A DNA stretch of 64,000 nt from Isoetes taiwanensis (GCA_021234155.1 JAJEKV010000091.1:1247501-1311500); one strand, 5' to 3'. Numbered from the stretch's first letter, positions 12,707 to 25,479 are shown. Made by a program: numbers and translations. Notes: generated from the letters alone by a model not told the origin.

Positions 12707-15700
12707 TTGGAAACAAATGCACTTCAGTTATGGTTCAGGACATAAATGCAAATAAGGGCACTTCAGTTATGGTTCAGGACATAAATGCAAATAAGGGAAA
12801 TGCCAATGCAGTTAATACAGTTAATGTAAGTATAGCAACAGATGAGTCAGCAGCAACTACTCAAGGTGCTTGGCAGCAGACTGTTCCAGAAGGTACTCCA
12901 ACTTTTATGGCTGACAAGGATGCAAAAGACACAACTTCCAGGCAAGATCTATTCCAACCTTCATGTTTAATTGAAATTAATGGTAATTCTTTACTGAAGT
13001 CCTCTGAATCAAACCCTGATTGCTGTCAATCCAAATTTTGGGCTTGCCCCCATAATACTGAACATGATTTTGCTGAAAAAGAAAATATCCTAGAGAATGA
13101 CCTTTCTGTTTTTACAAATTCCTGGGATGATGATTATTTCTTAGCTCCTTCAAATTCTAAGACCCCAGTCCCGAAAAGTAAAAAATCCAAAGGGCCTGTA
13201 AAGAGAAGAAGGGCAATTGCTCAAATAAAGGAATACCAAGCTGATATTATTCTTTTACAAGAATTAAGGCTCCCTAATTTTGAATGTTCCAATCTTGCAA
13301 ATTGGATTGGCCCTGACTTCTCTTCCCTCTGGATTGATGCCACCTTGACCTCTGGAGGCCTTATTATGATCTGGAGAAATATCTCTCAAAGTCTGATCTA
13401 TAACAGTCCCTGCAAATGTTGGCAGGCTGTTATCTTTAACTTTAAAGGTTCTCAATTTGGAATTCTGAATATTTATGCATCAACTATCTCAAAAGAGAGA
13501 GAAAAATTATGGCTGGATATTAGATCTTGGCTACTGAATCATAATTCAATTTCTTGGATTCTAGCTGGAGATTTTAACAACACCCCTTCATGGGATCTTA
13601 AGCTTGGCAAAAATCTCAACATGTCAAACACAGAAAAAATTAATTGGGACAATCTCCTTGACACATTTCTTTTTACTCATATTCCCTCTTCTACTGCAAG
13701 ATTCACTTGGACAAATAAACAGAAGGGTAACTCTAGAGTTTGTTGTGCCTTGGATAGGTTTTACATAAGCAACTCTAGCCATGAATTTTGGGATAACAGT
13801 TTTGTTTCAAGTGATGAGAGAACTTCTGTTTCAGACCATCAACCTCAATTCCTTGAAACTAAGCATCTTCTTTCCATTAAGAGATCGGGTAACATTCCTT
13901 ATAAATTTAATTGTTCTCTACTCCAAAATGCAAGATTTTGTAGAGAATTTAAGATCTTTTATGTCAATCTTCCCAAAATTAGGGCAACCAACTCTATGAG
14001 AGATTTCTATGCTAAGATCAAATCTTCTAAATCTTGGATTAAACATGGTCTAGGAATGATTGGGAGTCAAAAAAAGCTGAGAGAAATAATCTGTTGATAC
14101 AAATGCAATCTGTTAGAACCAAGCTCCAGGCTGAACCTTTAAATCTTGATCTTCATTTGCAAGAATCCAAGTTAGAACAGTCAATCAAAAGCATTGAAGA
14201 ATATGAAGCTAAAGGGGCAGCAATCAGATCAAAGATTAAATTTTCTTCCTCCATGGACCGTAGCAACTCTAAATTCTTCTTTAGAATTGCAAGAAATAGG
14301 CTGCTCGAGAGTCAGCTTACCACAATTAAGAATGACCTTGATATTACTTTGGACTCTCCCAAAGATATTGCTGATTTCTTCCACTCCAAATATTCTAATA
14401 TCTTTGCAGCCAAATCTGATATCCCCTGGACTGACACTCCTGCTTCTGAATGCATTGATTTGCTAAATTCATTGCCTGACAATATCTCCCAATTTTGAAT
14501 TGCCTCCTTCTGAGGAGGAGATTAAGTCCACTCTCTCAAGTCTTGCCAGTGGTAAGAGTCCCGGACCAGACGAATTCCCTCCAGAATTCTATTCTCATTT
14601 TTGGGAGGTCTTAAAATCTGATATTCTCTCGATGGTTCATGGCTTTTGGCTCAATAATCACCTTCATCCTGCTATCTCGGCTGGATTGATCTCTCTTATT
14701 CCAAAGGTTAATAATCCTACACTGTTTAGTGATTGGAGACCTATCTCCCTCACCAACTCATCCTATAAGATCTGTGCAAAAATTCTGGCCAATAGGATAA
14801 AAGGGCATTTGCAAAAGTATATCAATTTGCATCAGTCAGCTTTCCTCCCAAATAGGTTTATTCTAGACAATTATATTGCAGCTATGGAGGGCATGCACTG
14901 GGCCAGAGTTACAAATCAGAACTGTGTTCTGTTAAAGCTAGACTTCTCGAAAGCTTTTGATACTGTTAGGTGGGATTTTTTGACACTCTCTTTGAAAAAA
15001 ATTGGTATCCTAACTAAAATCATTGATCTCATTATGGGCCTCAACTCTAGATCCAATCTGCCATCCTAATTAATGGTTCTCCTGGTAATTTCTTCAGTTT
15101 GCATAAAGGTGTGAGACAAGGATGTCCTTTAGCTCCCTATCTTTTCATTATTGTGGCTGAGCAGCTTACCAAAATCATTTTGCACCATCAGAACAGTGGG
15201 AATCTTAGAGGCCTTAATATGCCTGGCAATGACAGCCATCTCACTATGTTACAATATGCTGATGATTCTTTTAGCTTTCTTCATAATGATGTCAAAAACA
15301 TTGAATTTTTCATCAAGATTTTGAATGGATTTAGTGCTGCTTCTGGTATTTATCTGAACATGGCCAAATGTATTTTAATTAGGGTTAATGATCGACCTGA
15401 CATCTTAGGCATTAGGTGTATTCCTGTAAATCAAACATCCTCTCTCTTGGGAATGCCTCTGGCCTTAGATATCTCCATTAAAAATATGTGGTCTCCAATT
15501 GTCTCAAAGATCAGAAAGAAGCTAAGCAACTGCCTCTCCATTGCAGGTAGAACTATTATTGCCTCCTCTGTGCTAGCTAGTTCTCATATTTATTTCTCAT
15601 CTGCTTTGCTAGCTCCCAAATGCATCTACCAGCAAATTGAAAAGATTGTCCGAAATTTCATTTGGGGCAAAAATCACCTGGTCAATTGGAAATATGTAAC

Positions 15701-16979
15701 TCAAAGTAAAAGAGAGGGGGGTCTTGGATGTAAAAACCTTTTATTGCAGGGATATGCATTGGCAGGGAAATATATCTGGAAGTCTTTGCTGAGTCAAAGT
15801 AATCCAGCCAGTAAGTTTATCTATTATTGGCTCAGTAAAAGCACAATTGTTGGTCATCCTTCCATTACTCATTATCTGCCATCTTCTGCATTCAATTTGC
15901 TCAAACCAGCTGGCAATTCTTCTCCTCTCATGAGGAACCTTATCAATTCCTGGAATAAAGTCTACAAAGCTTTTTCTCACATTGGTATTAATCAGTTTCA
16001 TAATGGTACCAGCATCTTTTGGAATCCATCTCTTGCCAAAGCTGACATGATCCCTTTGGCTTTAAAACATCTAAAAATCTACAAAAAATGGACTTTCTTT
16101 GGATTTAATAAGCTTGAAGATATTTGGTTTAACAGTAGATGGATTACTTGGACTAAATTCAAATCACTTATTAATGGAACCTCTTCTGATAAGGTTTTAT
16201 TTAAACATGTTGTTAGCAAAGTTTCCAACCTCAATCTTCATAATGATGTGTCAGCTAGGATTGATTGGCAGCATAAAGATAAGAACATTTATAAAGTTGC
16301 TAATGTTTACAAGTCCTTGGCCAACATCAATCAAGCATCTAAAGCTTGCCTTTATTGGAATCTCTCTGTTGGTACTGGAAATGCCCTTTTTAGAAATGTG
16401 TGGAATTCTCATTGTGCTCCAAAAATATCTTACTTTATTTGGTTGCTTGCTAACAAGAGCATTCCAAATATGGAGACTTTGTCTAGACATCATCAGCCAT
16501 CTAATGATCCAAATAATTCTGCTATAAGTTCTTTATGCCCCTTGCAGTGTAATGGCATTGAGGATATTGAGCACATTTTTAATTGTCCTAAGATCTCGAG
16601 CTTTTGGAATTGGTTTCAGCAGGTTTTCAACATCAGAAAGCAAGGGAGTATTGTTAGTTTTATTATGTCTGATAACAAGTTTAAAAATTCAATCTCCTTT
16701 ATTGCTTTATGGAATGTTTGGAAACACAGAAATAGATGCCTGCATGGTGGTCATAATCCTTCTCCTATTTGGATCAAATGGCAAGTTATTTTTGACATTG
16801 AGCTCACTGCTACTGCACATAAATACAGAAATTCTGGACTTCAAATAGATAACAGTTGGTCTTCAGTTGGGAATTTTACTGGTTTCTATGGTTCTTTTAA
16901 ACTTTTTTGTAATCAATCATTATCTAACATTGAATCTATTGATGCTAGATTATCTGAGGAGTTGCAAGCACAAGTTTAA
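12703..16979 (+). pseudogene. LINE ORF2, endonuclease-reverse transcriptase
   Basis: ORF2 nicks target DNA and copies LINE RNA into the nick. Open blocks are 12,703-14,097, 14,094-14,498, 14,500-15,069 and 15,099-16,979, joined by frameshifts. The EEP endonuclease shows LLQE, AGDFNN and SDH, but the expected 'WNxRG' start motif is not visible before 'GPVKRRRAIAQI'. The RT shows SPGPDEFPPEF, LDFSKAFDTV, RQGCPLAP and the catalytic YADD at about 15,255. A C-terminal zf-RVT-like region lies around 'CPLQCNGIEDIEHIFNCP'. A 39-bp in-frame tandem duplication sits near the start (12,721-12,798). The frameshifts make it inactive. Confidence 0.9.
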
Positions 16980-17406
16980 TGTTGACCTAGATGATATTGA
17001 AGTTCAAAAATACCAGCCAAGGAAATTATCTGTCCATAGAATTTGGGATTATAATATGTGGTCAGGATCAGTGAGGGGAAGATTAATTCAGTCTATTCAG
17101 CAAGTACAGCAGAAAGAAATCACATGGGGCAGGGAATTCTCCAAAGAAACATATCTCATGATTGTCCTCTTTAGGTTTCTGGAAAGCAACAATGCAAACA
17201 TGACTGACCAGCAGTTTCAGTTTTACAGGGAGTGCTACTATTACCATAGGGCCAGGGCAGATTGCTATGGTACCATGATCCACCTTATGTCCACTTGTAA
17301 AACAGACAGGCTTGTTGAGTTAGTCAATTGGGGAAGCAATGAAAGATTTATCCTTCAGCCTCAATTTCGTGATCACTTCCATTTCCTCGATACTTATGAC
17401 TTCTAA
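16942..17406 (+). CDS. Small third ORF (154 aa) of the LINE, unknown
   Basis: The ATG at 16,942 overlaps the last 38 bases of ORF2 in another frame, and the ORF ends at 17,406. The product is rich in aromatic and charged residues (e.g. 'FYRECYYYHRARADCY') and matches no family I recognise. It has no stop or frameshift although the ORFs upstream are broken. It could be a C-terminal extension of ORF2 reached by frameshift, or a separate ORF3. Plant L1 elements usually end after the zf-RVT region, so this extra frame is unusual. Confidence 0.5.
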   Translation: MLDYLRSCKHKFNVDLDDIEVQKYQPRKLSVHRIWDYNMWSGSVRGRLIQSIQQVQQKEITWGREFSKETYLMIVLFRFLESNNANMTDQQFQFYRECYYYHRARADCYGTMIHLMSTCKTDRLVELVNWGSNERFILQPQFRDHFHFLDTYDF

Positions 17407-17775
17407 TTTCCGTTTGCTCATTTCATTTTGTCTTAGCTTTGTCCAGGTTTTTGGCCTTACAGTGACTGCAGAAAGCATCAGAATCTTCTCTACTATAAAT
17501 CAATTTGGATTTGGTCGACTACATTGCAGGAATTCTCTGAAGCCTCTGTCAGAGATATTATATATTTTTGAACCTGTCTATACATTGTGTATTTAGAACT
17601 TAAACTATTGACAATTTGCTACTATTGACAATTTGCTACTACTGGATTCAGTTTTTCTAAGCTCAATTCCACATTTTGATGATCATTATCTATGATCATA
17701 TCTTTATGTTTCTTTATTTTCCATAATTAATGACTAAAAAGCTTCACTCCTTCAAAAAAAAAAAAAACAAAAAAA
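17407..17775 (+). other. LINE 3' UTR and poly-A tail
   Basis: AT-rich untranslated region ending in an A-run interrupted by one C at 17,754-17,775, the normal end of an L1-type insertion. Confidence 0.8.
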
Positions 17776-18837
17776 GACAACGCACAGCCAGTATAAAACT
17801 AATAAAGTAGAATCAGTAATAGCCATTAATGAGTTGGTGTTTGTGTAGTTACTAATCTCCATTAAAAAGAACCAAACACTGAAACATTTGTATACCAGCA
17901 AAAAATGCACACCAACAAAGGAACCAACATATCTTTGGCCTCCATTTGGAGAATGGCTTTGCATCTAATCATATGTGAAGAAGGCATATAATAATCATTT
18001 TATATGGCCGTCCTTCTATAGCGAATCCAAAATTATCATCCCTATTCAGGTAAAGCTACTGCATAAATTTAATACAGTATAAACAACAGATCATAGCACA
18101 AGGCAGTACAACAGCTAATTCCACGTTTCAAAGACAGGAAAACAGACGCCTTGAATTACGCGCGAACAAAAGCATCGAATGAATTCAACTCTAATCCGAC
18201 CTCCGCTCTCTTACCATAGCGCTTTGCTAAGTTTTTTTTTTTTTTTGAAGAAACGGAACTGCTTTTTTATTCATATAATAGCAAGAATTACATCAACGAT
18301 CCCACATGGATCTTATAGGAAATATTTCTGCACATATATGAAAAGTACAGAGTATAATGTTTCAACTTTCATAGAGGAAATTTGCTAAGATTTTTCACTT
18401 AATGCCTGATTCTCCTCTTATGCAGGTTGCATTGCAATAGTATTTGGGAATTTCTTTTTATCTAACACAAACATACTGATATATGCTCCATATCTACAAA
18501 CATACCTGCAGAGGCGCACACAACAAACACGCTCTCAAAAAGGCTCATTCCTCTTCTGTTGTCTCTCCCTGGTTACATTCAGTCCGTTGATCTACGCCCT
18601 TCGGACTAAGCTCTAGTTCGCCTGAGGTAGATTTCTAGATCGCTCTACATCCCATCCAAACAGATTTCCTTGGAGTTGTTGAAACGAGCAAGTACAGAAT
18701 AGACTCAAACCCAACCTTGTGCTCAATCTTCCTCTCTTTAAAGCTTCATTATCAATATGCCAGAAGCGTGTTGCATAGTTAAAGTACTTGTATCATCTGT
18801 CAGACTGGCTTGACACAAGCATTTTTTTACCAGACTC
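17776..18837. other. Intergenic DNA, no gene seen
   Basis: AT-rich DNA with a T-run at 18,232-18,246. Short frames only; no conserved motif found. Confidence 0.6.
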
Positions 18838-19550
18838 TCAATCATCATGTTCTGTCTGCAATTCTCGTCTTCCTTTTGATGCGGTTGATCTAAAAAGAAT
18901 ACTAGGAGAAGTTTTTTTCTGATATTTAGGAACCGTTGACAGAGCATCAGGGCAGTCACTTCTTCTGGTACTTGCCAATAATAGAGACATTAATGATGTT
19001 CCATCTCCAAGGGCATGATGAAGCCTAAATATACCACATGCCTCTGCTTCCTTTGATCCCTTATTTAACACATGAATCTCCCACAGAGGCTTAGACATAT
19101 CAAATGGTTTTGCATCCTGAAGCTTTGCAATGTACTTCTACGGAATTCTCAGACTCCATTTCTTCAGGCGTTGCATATATAACGTGATCATCAAGGTTAA
19201 CTTTGGTGGGAATCCAATAAATCTTTCCATCTGTTCCTGTTTTCTGCATCGTAATGCATTAAAATGGCGGGCTTAAAGGAAAAAATGGCGAACCTATTTA
19301 TAAATTTTGATAAAATTGTTACCATAATGCTAATGAATCGCTTATGCTGGAGCATGGTTTGGTGAAGAAGGTTACACATTGCTTCCTCATCGATGGGATT
19401 TGCAAGTCCGATGATGGCACTTATTATCATGTAGAAATCTGGAGCCAAAAACATTCTTCCGGTGGGGGTTACAGGCTCCAATTCTTCATGCTCGGTTATG
19501 GCTATCGGAGCTGTTATGATCCGAAGGCCCTCCATTCTGAAACAGAGCAA
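18838..19550 (-). pseudogene. WSD-type wax ester synthase/diacylglycerol acyltransferase, truncated
   Basis: WSD enzymes esterify fatty alcohols or diacylglycerol with acyl-CoA at the ER. On the minus strand the start matches the family N-terminus ('EPVTPTGRMF', then 'HKRFISIM'). A 79-bp intron with GT-AG ends (19,322-19,244) restores the reading into 'GTDGKIYWIP' and 'DDHVIYATPEE'. A one-base frameshift near 19,135 precedes 'MSKPLWEIHVL' and the catalytic motif HHALGDG (HHxxxDG). Reading then stops at 18,838. Only the first third of a normal protein of about 480 residues is present. Frameshift and truncation make this a pseudogene, although the active-site motif is intact. Confidence 0.82.
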
Positions 19551-19600
19551 TGGATTTGCCGGTTAGACGGTTTGCATAGCGGCCGCCCAACAACAGCGGC

Positions 19601-20115
19601 GACCACCAGTTTACAGCCAATAAGGAGTTTGGAGCAGTTTTCAGTATATTCCAGGTATATACTAGCATATACCCAGAACATGCAAGGCCATGCAAGCAAA
19701 TCTAGTAACATAATCAGACATATTAGAATCCAATCCCATATTCACAGTTGTTGTTTATACAAACAACATACTCACCATTCAAGTTTTGAGCTGCTTGAGC
19801 AAATGCTACTACCGAGACTTTGGAAGATGGCTGCAAACCTCTGTTCAAGCTTTCATTGAGCAACCAAAGGCAGATGGATCAACCACGAGAAAATTATGAA
19901 GATGTAAGTCATCCAAATGCCAGGGTACTCGAACCAAGATGTGTTCTTATTCATCAGACTCGAGCTCTGGTCTGCCATCCCAGTTACCCAGTTGGAACAC
20001 CCGCGATTCAGAATGCAGGTGACCGCCAGTTTACAGGAAAAAATGGGTATGGGGTAGTACCAGCATATCCTAGGTATATTCTAGCACATACCCAGGATAT
20101 GCCACAAACCCACAT
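19601..20115 (+). repeat. Diverged direct repeat
   Basis: A segment starting GACCACCAGTTTACAG at 19,601 and one starting GACCGCCAGTTTACAG at 20,021 share about 100 bases, including AGGTATATNCTAGCAYATACCCAG. Identity is imperfect with short indels. Origin unknown. Confidence 0.5.
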
Positions 20116-20182
20116 AAGCGAGGGTTTTCCCCCCCGGGACAACCCAAGGTGTGAGCGAGATACGCCAAAAATATTTTAAGTA

Positions 20183-20582
20183 GACGCGAGAAGCGAGACT
20201 ATGTACCTGTTGCCAGTTACAGGTTATTGAAGATGAAAGCCATACTCTTCTGAGTTGCCCTGCTTTTGAGATAGTCCAGAATCATTTTTTGACCTTAGCA
20301 TTCCATTCCACGCTTCCACAACTTCTCAGAGCACAATCTGTGCATGACTTGACATTATACATACTTGAGGTTCTAGATGAACGTCTTCAATTACTGAGCC
20401 CTCAGTAGTCATTATCTCCGATTGTCTAGTATCATCATTACTGCAAAGGTTTTTCCCTTGAAAACCTTTCGAGGCAGGGGTTTTTTAATCCTAGTAGTAA
20501 TGATTGTACTAACCCATTGTATGGGTCCCATGACCTATTGGTCTTCGTGGACGTTAAAAAATCTATTCTATTCTATTCTATA
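20183..20582 (+). mobile_element. 3' end of a LINE of the same family as LINE C
   Basis: An open frame to the stop at 20,406-20,408 encodes 'LCTCCQLQVIEDESHTLLSC', the C-terminal cysteine motif (CxxC...EDExH...C) of this LINE type. The 3' UTR ends CCTATTGGTCTTCGTGG followed by a (TCTAT)n tail at 20,562-20,582. The same 3' end with other tails occurs near 29.4, 53.1 and 63.7 kb. Only the last 400 bp is present, a typical 5' truncation. Confidence 0.75.
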
Positions 20583-20929
20583 CAAAACCTAGTTTCCAGC
20601 TGGAAAATATAAAAACCCAATGGTGACCAGGTCACCTTTGAGGAATAAGGAATTGTTTCCACGCCGAAAATTCTCGATTGGCTGCCATAGTTTTCCTAAG
20701 TTTGTCGCTCACCGGAGAGCAGGCGGAGGCGGGGAGATCTGATTGAGATCACAGATATTTATCTGGAAAGGCCGCGCAGGTTAAGGACATTCAGATTTGC
20801 AGCAGAATTGACCTGGGCGGAAGCTGTAAACGGAGCGCGTGGGCTCTCGAAGAAGTGACGGGTATCAGAGCTCTCTGAAACAAGCAATCGGATTGCGCAG
20901 ATCTTGGCCGGATCATGAGTTGATTCGCA
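20583..20929 (+). promoter_or_regulatory. Presumed promoter and 5' leader of TFIIE-alpha
   Basis: The 347 bp between the LINE tail and the TFIIE-alpha ATG must hold the core promoter and leader. I see no clear TATA box; the region becomes GC-richer toward the ATG. The LINE remnant ends only about 350 bp before the start codon. Confidence 0.4.
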
Positions 20930-23900
20930 ATGAGCGTGGAGCCGTTTCGACGGTGAGTGTATACAGTCTTTTCAATTTAGGTCATCATTTGTTTTCTGAT
21001 TTTGGGGATGGATTAACAGGTTAGTGAAGCTTGTAGCTCGATCATTTTACGACGAGGAGATACCACCAAAGGGTTCTAACCGTAGTAAGTCAGACAAATC
21101 GGATAATCAAGGGATTGCCGTTGTCATCCTCGATGCCTTAACCAGGTATTCATTATGCATCTGCGGTTTCTCCTTCTCGTTTCTTTTGAATTGTGGTAGT
21201 GCGTACATGGAAACATTCTTAGGAGCAATGATTATACACAAAACAAAATCTTTTCCTTGTGTCACTGCGATGGTCTTTAAGTGGGAACAGTCATAGGTCC
21301 AACATATGTCAAACACTCATAAGTCAGCAGTAAGATCAATTTTTGAATGAATCAGTCATTGGAGGTCATTTGTCGTCCTAGGAGTCCCAAGGTATTCAAA
21401 CCTTGATATTTAAAGTCCAGGAGGCATTATCAGTTACGGTGCGGAAATTTAAGTCAGAGATCATCGCATGACTCTTTGGGGCTGTTAAATATGAGAGTTC
21501 ACAACAGAAGATGTCAGAATAGCTTTTTCATTCTCTTATGCTCCATGAAAGATCTGGGAAGCATATCTTTTAGTTATTTGATCACGAGTTCCATGTGACA
21601 GACGACAATGGGTGAAGGAAGATGATCTTGCCAAGGATCTGAAATTGCATCCAAAACAGCTCAGAAGGACATTGCGTGCGCTTGCAAATGAAAGGCTGAT
21701 TCAGCGAGAAGACCGGAAAGAGGTAGACACGTGTTGTTGATGTCATGTTTACTGCAAATCACCTGGTATTTGTCCATCCCGAAGTGTTCTAAAAAAATTG
21801 CCACTCTTTTTCTAGAACTAGATTCATACACCACAAGTTACATACTTTAGGCCAAAATTTGGCAGCTGAGATTCATAAAGGATATCAATAGCAAGCAGCT
21901 GTGGATAAGCATATCGCAGTGTCCATGTCATATCTCTAGCATTATGCGGGCTTTATAGCTGTAGAACTTGACTCTTTTAATACCCAGCTCATTTGATAAT
22001 ATAACACTTACGTTATATTTAACGATGCTGGTGGCAGTGTGATGTTCATGATTGTTCCCAATCAGAGTTGACAATAAGATAGATAGTTTAAAGCTTGGAA
22101 CCAGCAGAAACAATTACTATAACACCTTTTTCAAGAGCGTCTTCTTGTTGTGGGATTTATAGCTGGAGAACTTGACTCTTTAATGCCCGGATCATTTGAT
22201 AATTTAACACTTAACATTATATTTAATGATGCTGGTGGCAGTGTGATGTTTTTGATTGTCATCAATTCAAGTTGACAATTAAATAATTACTTTAACACCA
22301 TCGTCTTCTTGTGGAATGAATAAACCTATAATGGCTAAACATGTCATGGTTAGCCAAAATAAGTATAGGTTCATTGTATGCTCAACTTTACCAGTACATT
22401 TTACAGAATGGACATATAATGTTCGATCTCAAACCTGGCACAGATTTATGATTTTGAGATTTGGATTTGGTGCAATATGGATATCTAGCAGACCAATCTC
22501 TTTTTTTTTTTGGCGTGACCCAAGTGAATTGGAAATCTAACTTATTCACCCTCGTGTGCAATAAAATATAAAGTGTCAATCTCTATTCTACCCAAATTCG
22601 TAAATTTGAGAGGTCATTTTGAAGTTAGATAGAAATAAAATTATAGCCAGAGGACATAGTTATTATGATCAGTGTTCTGCAAGATGAGATTATGCTTATA
22701 GTTAACTGGCGCTTCCATGCAATTGTAATTGTTCTGAGTTGGATTTTGTTCTTATTATCCTAGAAAACAAAATCCACCTCAAAAACCAATTCCATCTGTG
22801 CTAATGGAATTTGAATCAACCTAATGTAGGTCCGTTTCATGTCTGTTCTTGCTGGTCATTTAACAGATTTTGTATGCTATAAACCCTATAAAGAGTCATC
22901 AAGTCAAGCTTGATAAGTGTGGTTTATACATGGAATGAATAATGAATAACGGGAAAAAAACTAATCCCAATTGGATTTCTGGTGTTGTCTTCCATACTTT
23001 CTCCGATTACAGTTACATAATTAGCCAATTAGTTCCAACTATTGAAATGTCAGCTGGGCAATTGGTTTGTTTCTAATGTCTTTTTACAGACTGGAAAAGG
23101 TGCCAAGGTTTATAATGCGGCTGTTGCAGTGGTCGATGGACGCTTTGGGCAACGAGAGTCAGAAAAGCAGAAAGCTCAAGTTACGTCATACTGCTGCCTG
23201 GATTATGCACAGGTAATGCCATTTCATTACCTTACAAAGAATAGAGGAGGAAAGACATGGTTGACATATTCTGTTAGTATTCTCAGGTCTGTGATGTGGT
23301 GCGATATAGAATACATAGGGCGAAAAGAAAAATAAAAGATCAGCTTGAGGATAGGAATGCAATTCAAGAATATGTTTGTCCAAATGCAAGTTGCAGTCGT
23401 AGGTTCGTACTCTCTAATTCTAAATTAGTGAACTTCTTGGTCGTTTTTTGGATCTGATAATGATATGCACATGTACTGATAGTAGGATCAGTCTCTGTGC
23501 ATATTAAAGGTACTCAGCATTGGATGCTCCACGGTTGATGGTTCCACCTGATATGAACTTCCACTGTGAGAGATGCCAGGCTGAACTTGTTGCTGAAAGT
23601 GACAAGCTTGCTGCGGCAGAGTTGGGTGATGGGGATGGTGAAGAAAATGCAAGGCGTCGCCAACGAGAGAAACAAAGAGAACTTTTAGATCTTATGGAGG
23701 TTTTACTTATAAAACTTCTGATGATGTACAGCTTTTGAAAGAATCTAATGCCATACTGATTCCCCCTCAGGAACAACTGAAACCTCTAATAGAACAGTTA
23801 TTGAGAGTTAAGGACTTAGTCCCACCTGAGTATGGGACGTTCAGCCAGTGGGAGAAAAGAGCAATTGCTGCAGGTCACATTTCAGCAAATGGGGAGGAAG

Positions 23901-24758
23901 GGGCAGCTGGTATTGATATGAAGTCCTCACATGGGCAAAGCTCTAGTGGAACTCCTTTGCCATTTTTGGGAGATACAAAGGTTGAGACAATTTATTCACT
24001 AGCATTTCCATATTGTTTCTTTACTTCTCATATTAAATTTATGCTTTATTATTCGTGTGTATAGGTGGAAGTTGCTCTCGCTGGTATGGTCAACAAAACA
24101 GAAGTTAAAGAAGAGGAGGGTGGACCAATGAAGGTGCTTCCTCCATGGATGATCCGTCAAGGGATGAGTTTGACGGCTGAGCAACGTGGGGAAGTCAAGC
24201 AAGAAGTAAAGCTTGAGGCAAAGTTAGAAGTCAAGTCTGAGGGAAATATTTCACAGGCTGGAGTTCCAATTGATGTAAAACCGTTTGAGGAGAAGGAAGA
24301 TGCACAACGCAAAGTACAGGTTGTTTGTCTAAACTATGTTATTGCTTTAATTATGTCAATTGTTGAAAATCGATAAGGTTTATCCTGTGATAGGAGGCGT
24401 ACCTCCAAGCATATTATGCCGCACTGATGCAACGCCAGCAAGGGGTTACTCAGGTTACTTCTAATGCTATAAAAGAAGAAGAGCAGGATGTTGGTGTTGC
24501 AGAGCGAGAAGTGGGCCAGAAAGCAAAGAGAGAAGAAGAGGAAGAAGAGGTGGAGTGGGAAGTTGCATCTGGGGGTATACCTTTTTCCTTATATCTTTAT
24601 CTTATTGTCAGTTGTTTGCATTTTCACAATTTGTTGTCCGGCTACCAGGTAACGAGCTAGCTGAGGATGCAGAGACAACAAACAGGGAAGACACAGGCAC
24701 AGTGTTGGAGGACGACGACGTTGATTGGGAAGATGGTGATTTTGGTGGAGATGGCTAA
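20930..24758 (+). CDS. Transcription initiation factor IIE subunit alpha
   Basis: TFIIE-alpha joins the RNA polymerase II pre-initiation complex and recruits TFIIH. Ten exons give 484 residues: 20930-20952, 21020-21145, 21602-21722, 23090-23212, 23287-23402, 23510-23699, 23771-23980, 24065-24319, 24394-24574, 24649-24758. All introns have GT-AG ends and phases agree. The start reads MSVEPFR; 'GIAVVILDALTR' and 'EDDLAKDLKLHPKQLRRTL' form the winged helix; 'TSYCCLDYAQ' follows. The zinc ribbon is VCPNASC...HCERC, with CX4C in the first half where plant and human proteins I recall have CX2C. 'TPLPFLGDTKVEVAL' and 'KVLPPWMIRQGM' are plant-type C-terminal motifs, and an acidic tail ends at the stop. 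No defect seen; likely functional. Intron 3 is long (1367 bp). Confidence 0.95.
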
Positions 24759-25342
24759 GGGAATTAAATCTTGCCAACCATTTTGCTGTCTGTATCCTGA
24801 TATCATTTCTTTCAGCCAATCCTACACCTAAACAAGAAATGTTTCAACCTGAATGCTTGCTGCAGCTCCTTCATTTTAAGGGGTAAATGAAGCGAGCTTT
24901 ATTTGCACTAGCTATGGTAGATTTGCGGTCTTCCACATTCCTTATGTAAGGAAAGTGATTATTGCTACTTTTGGTATTTGCATGGACCAGACTTCTGAAG
25001 AACAACTTTTAGTTTATTCAAAGGCCATCATGTTTCAGATGGCACAATCAACGTGTTGTATATATTTGAAGTTTACTCCACTGTCCCCATTCCTTATGTG
25101 AGAGAGAATCTTATTTGATAACTTTGCTCAATGAGCGTTTATTGTCTCCCTTTGGGTCATATTTATTTTCTTCCAGTTCAACGCTTGTCGTTTTTGTCGT
25201 TCTAGATATATAATTATTAGACAAAAGAAACCGGTTCCAAGAAGGGAATTATCAATATCTATATTTTGGCTTGAAAAATGGGGTTTGTTGGAATTATCTT
25301 TTTATTTTGGGAAGCCTGTTTTTGAGCGAGGTGGATTGGCAT
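24759..25342. other. TFIIE-alpha 3' UTR and flank
   Basis: Downstream of the stop is AT-rich sequence with no conserved frame; it probably includes the 3' UTR and poly-A site. Confidence 0.5.
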
Positions 25343-25464
25343 CTGTTAGCTATCACGACGAAAAAAGTGCTCAAATCCCCTGGAAAACCCCCCATTGAGG
25401 AACCTGTTAGCTATCACTACGAAAAAAGTGCTCAAATCCCCTGGAAAATCCCCCATTGAGGAAC
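25343..25464 (+). repeat. Two-copy 61-bp tandem repeat
   Basis: CTGTTAGCTATCAC begins copies at 25,343-25,403 and 25,404-25,464. They differ at only a few bases, so the duplication is recent. Confidence 0.8.
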
Positions 25465-25479
25465 TGGGGGACTCGAGAG

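Larger units (their letters stand above)
1..17775 (+). mobile_element. LINE retrotransposon, split by LTR element A
   Basis: This is a plant L1-type LINE that reads ORF1 (RNA-binding, zinc knuckle), ORF2 (endonuclease, reverse transcriptase, zf-RVT), a small third ORF and a poly-A tail at 17,754-17,775. Its 5' part is bases 1-82 or more (the window starts inside it) and it resumes at 10,783, after LTR element A and its target duplication. Removing A and one TSD copy leaves an open frame running from an ATG at 73 into the ORF1 body. At least five frameshifts across the two main ORFs make this copy defective. The 5' end and the target duplication of the LINE lie outside the window or could not be seen. 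Confidence 0.88.
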
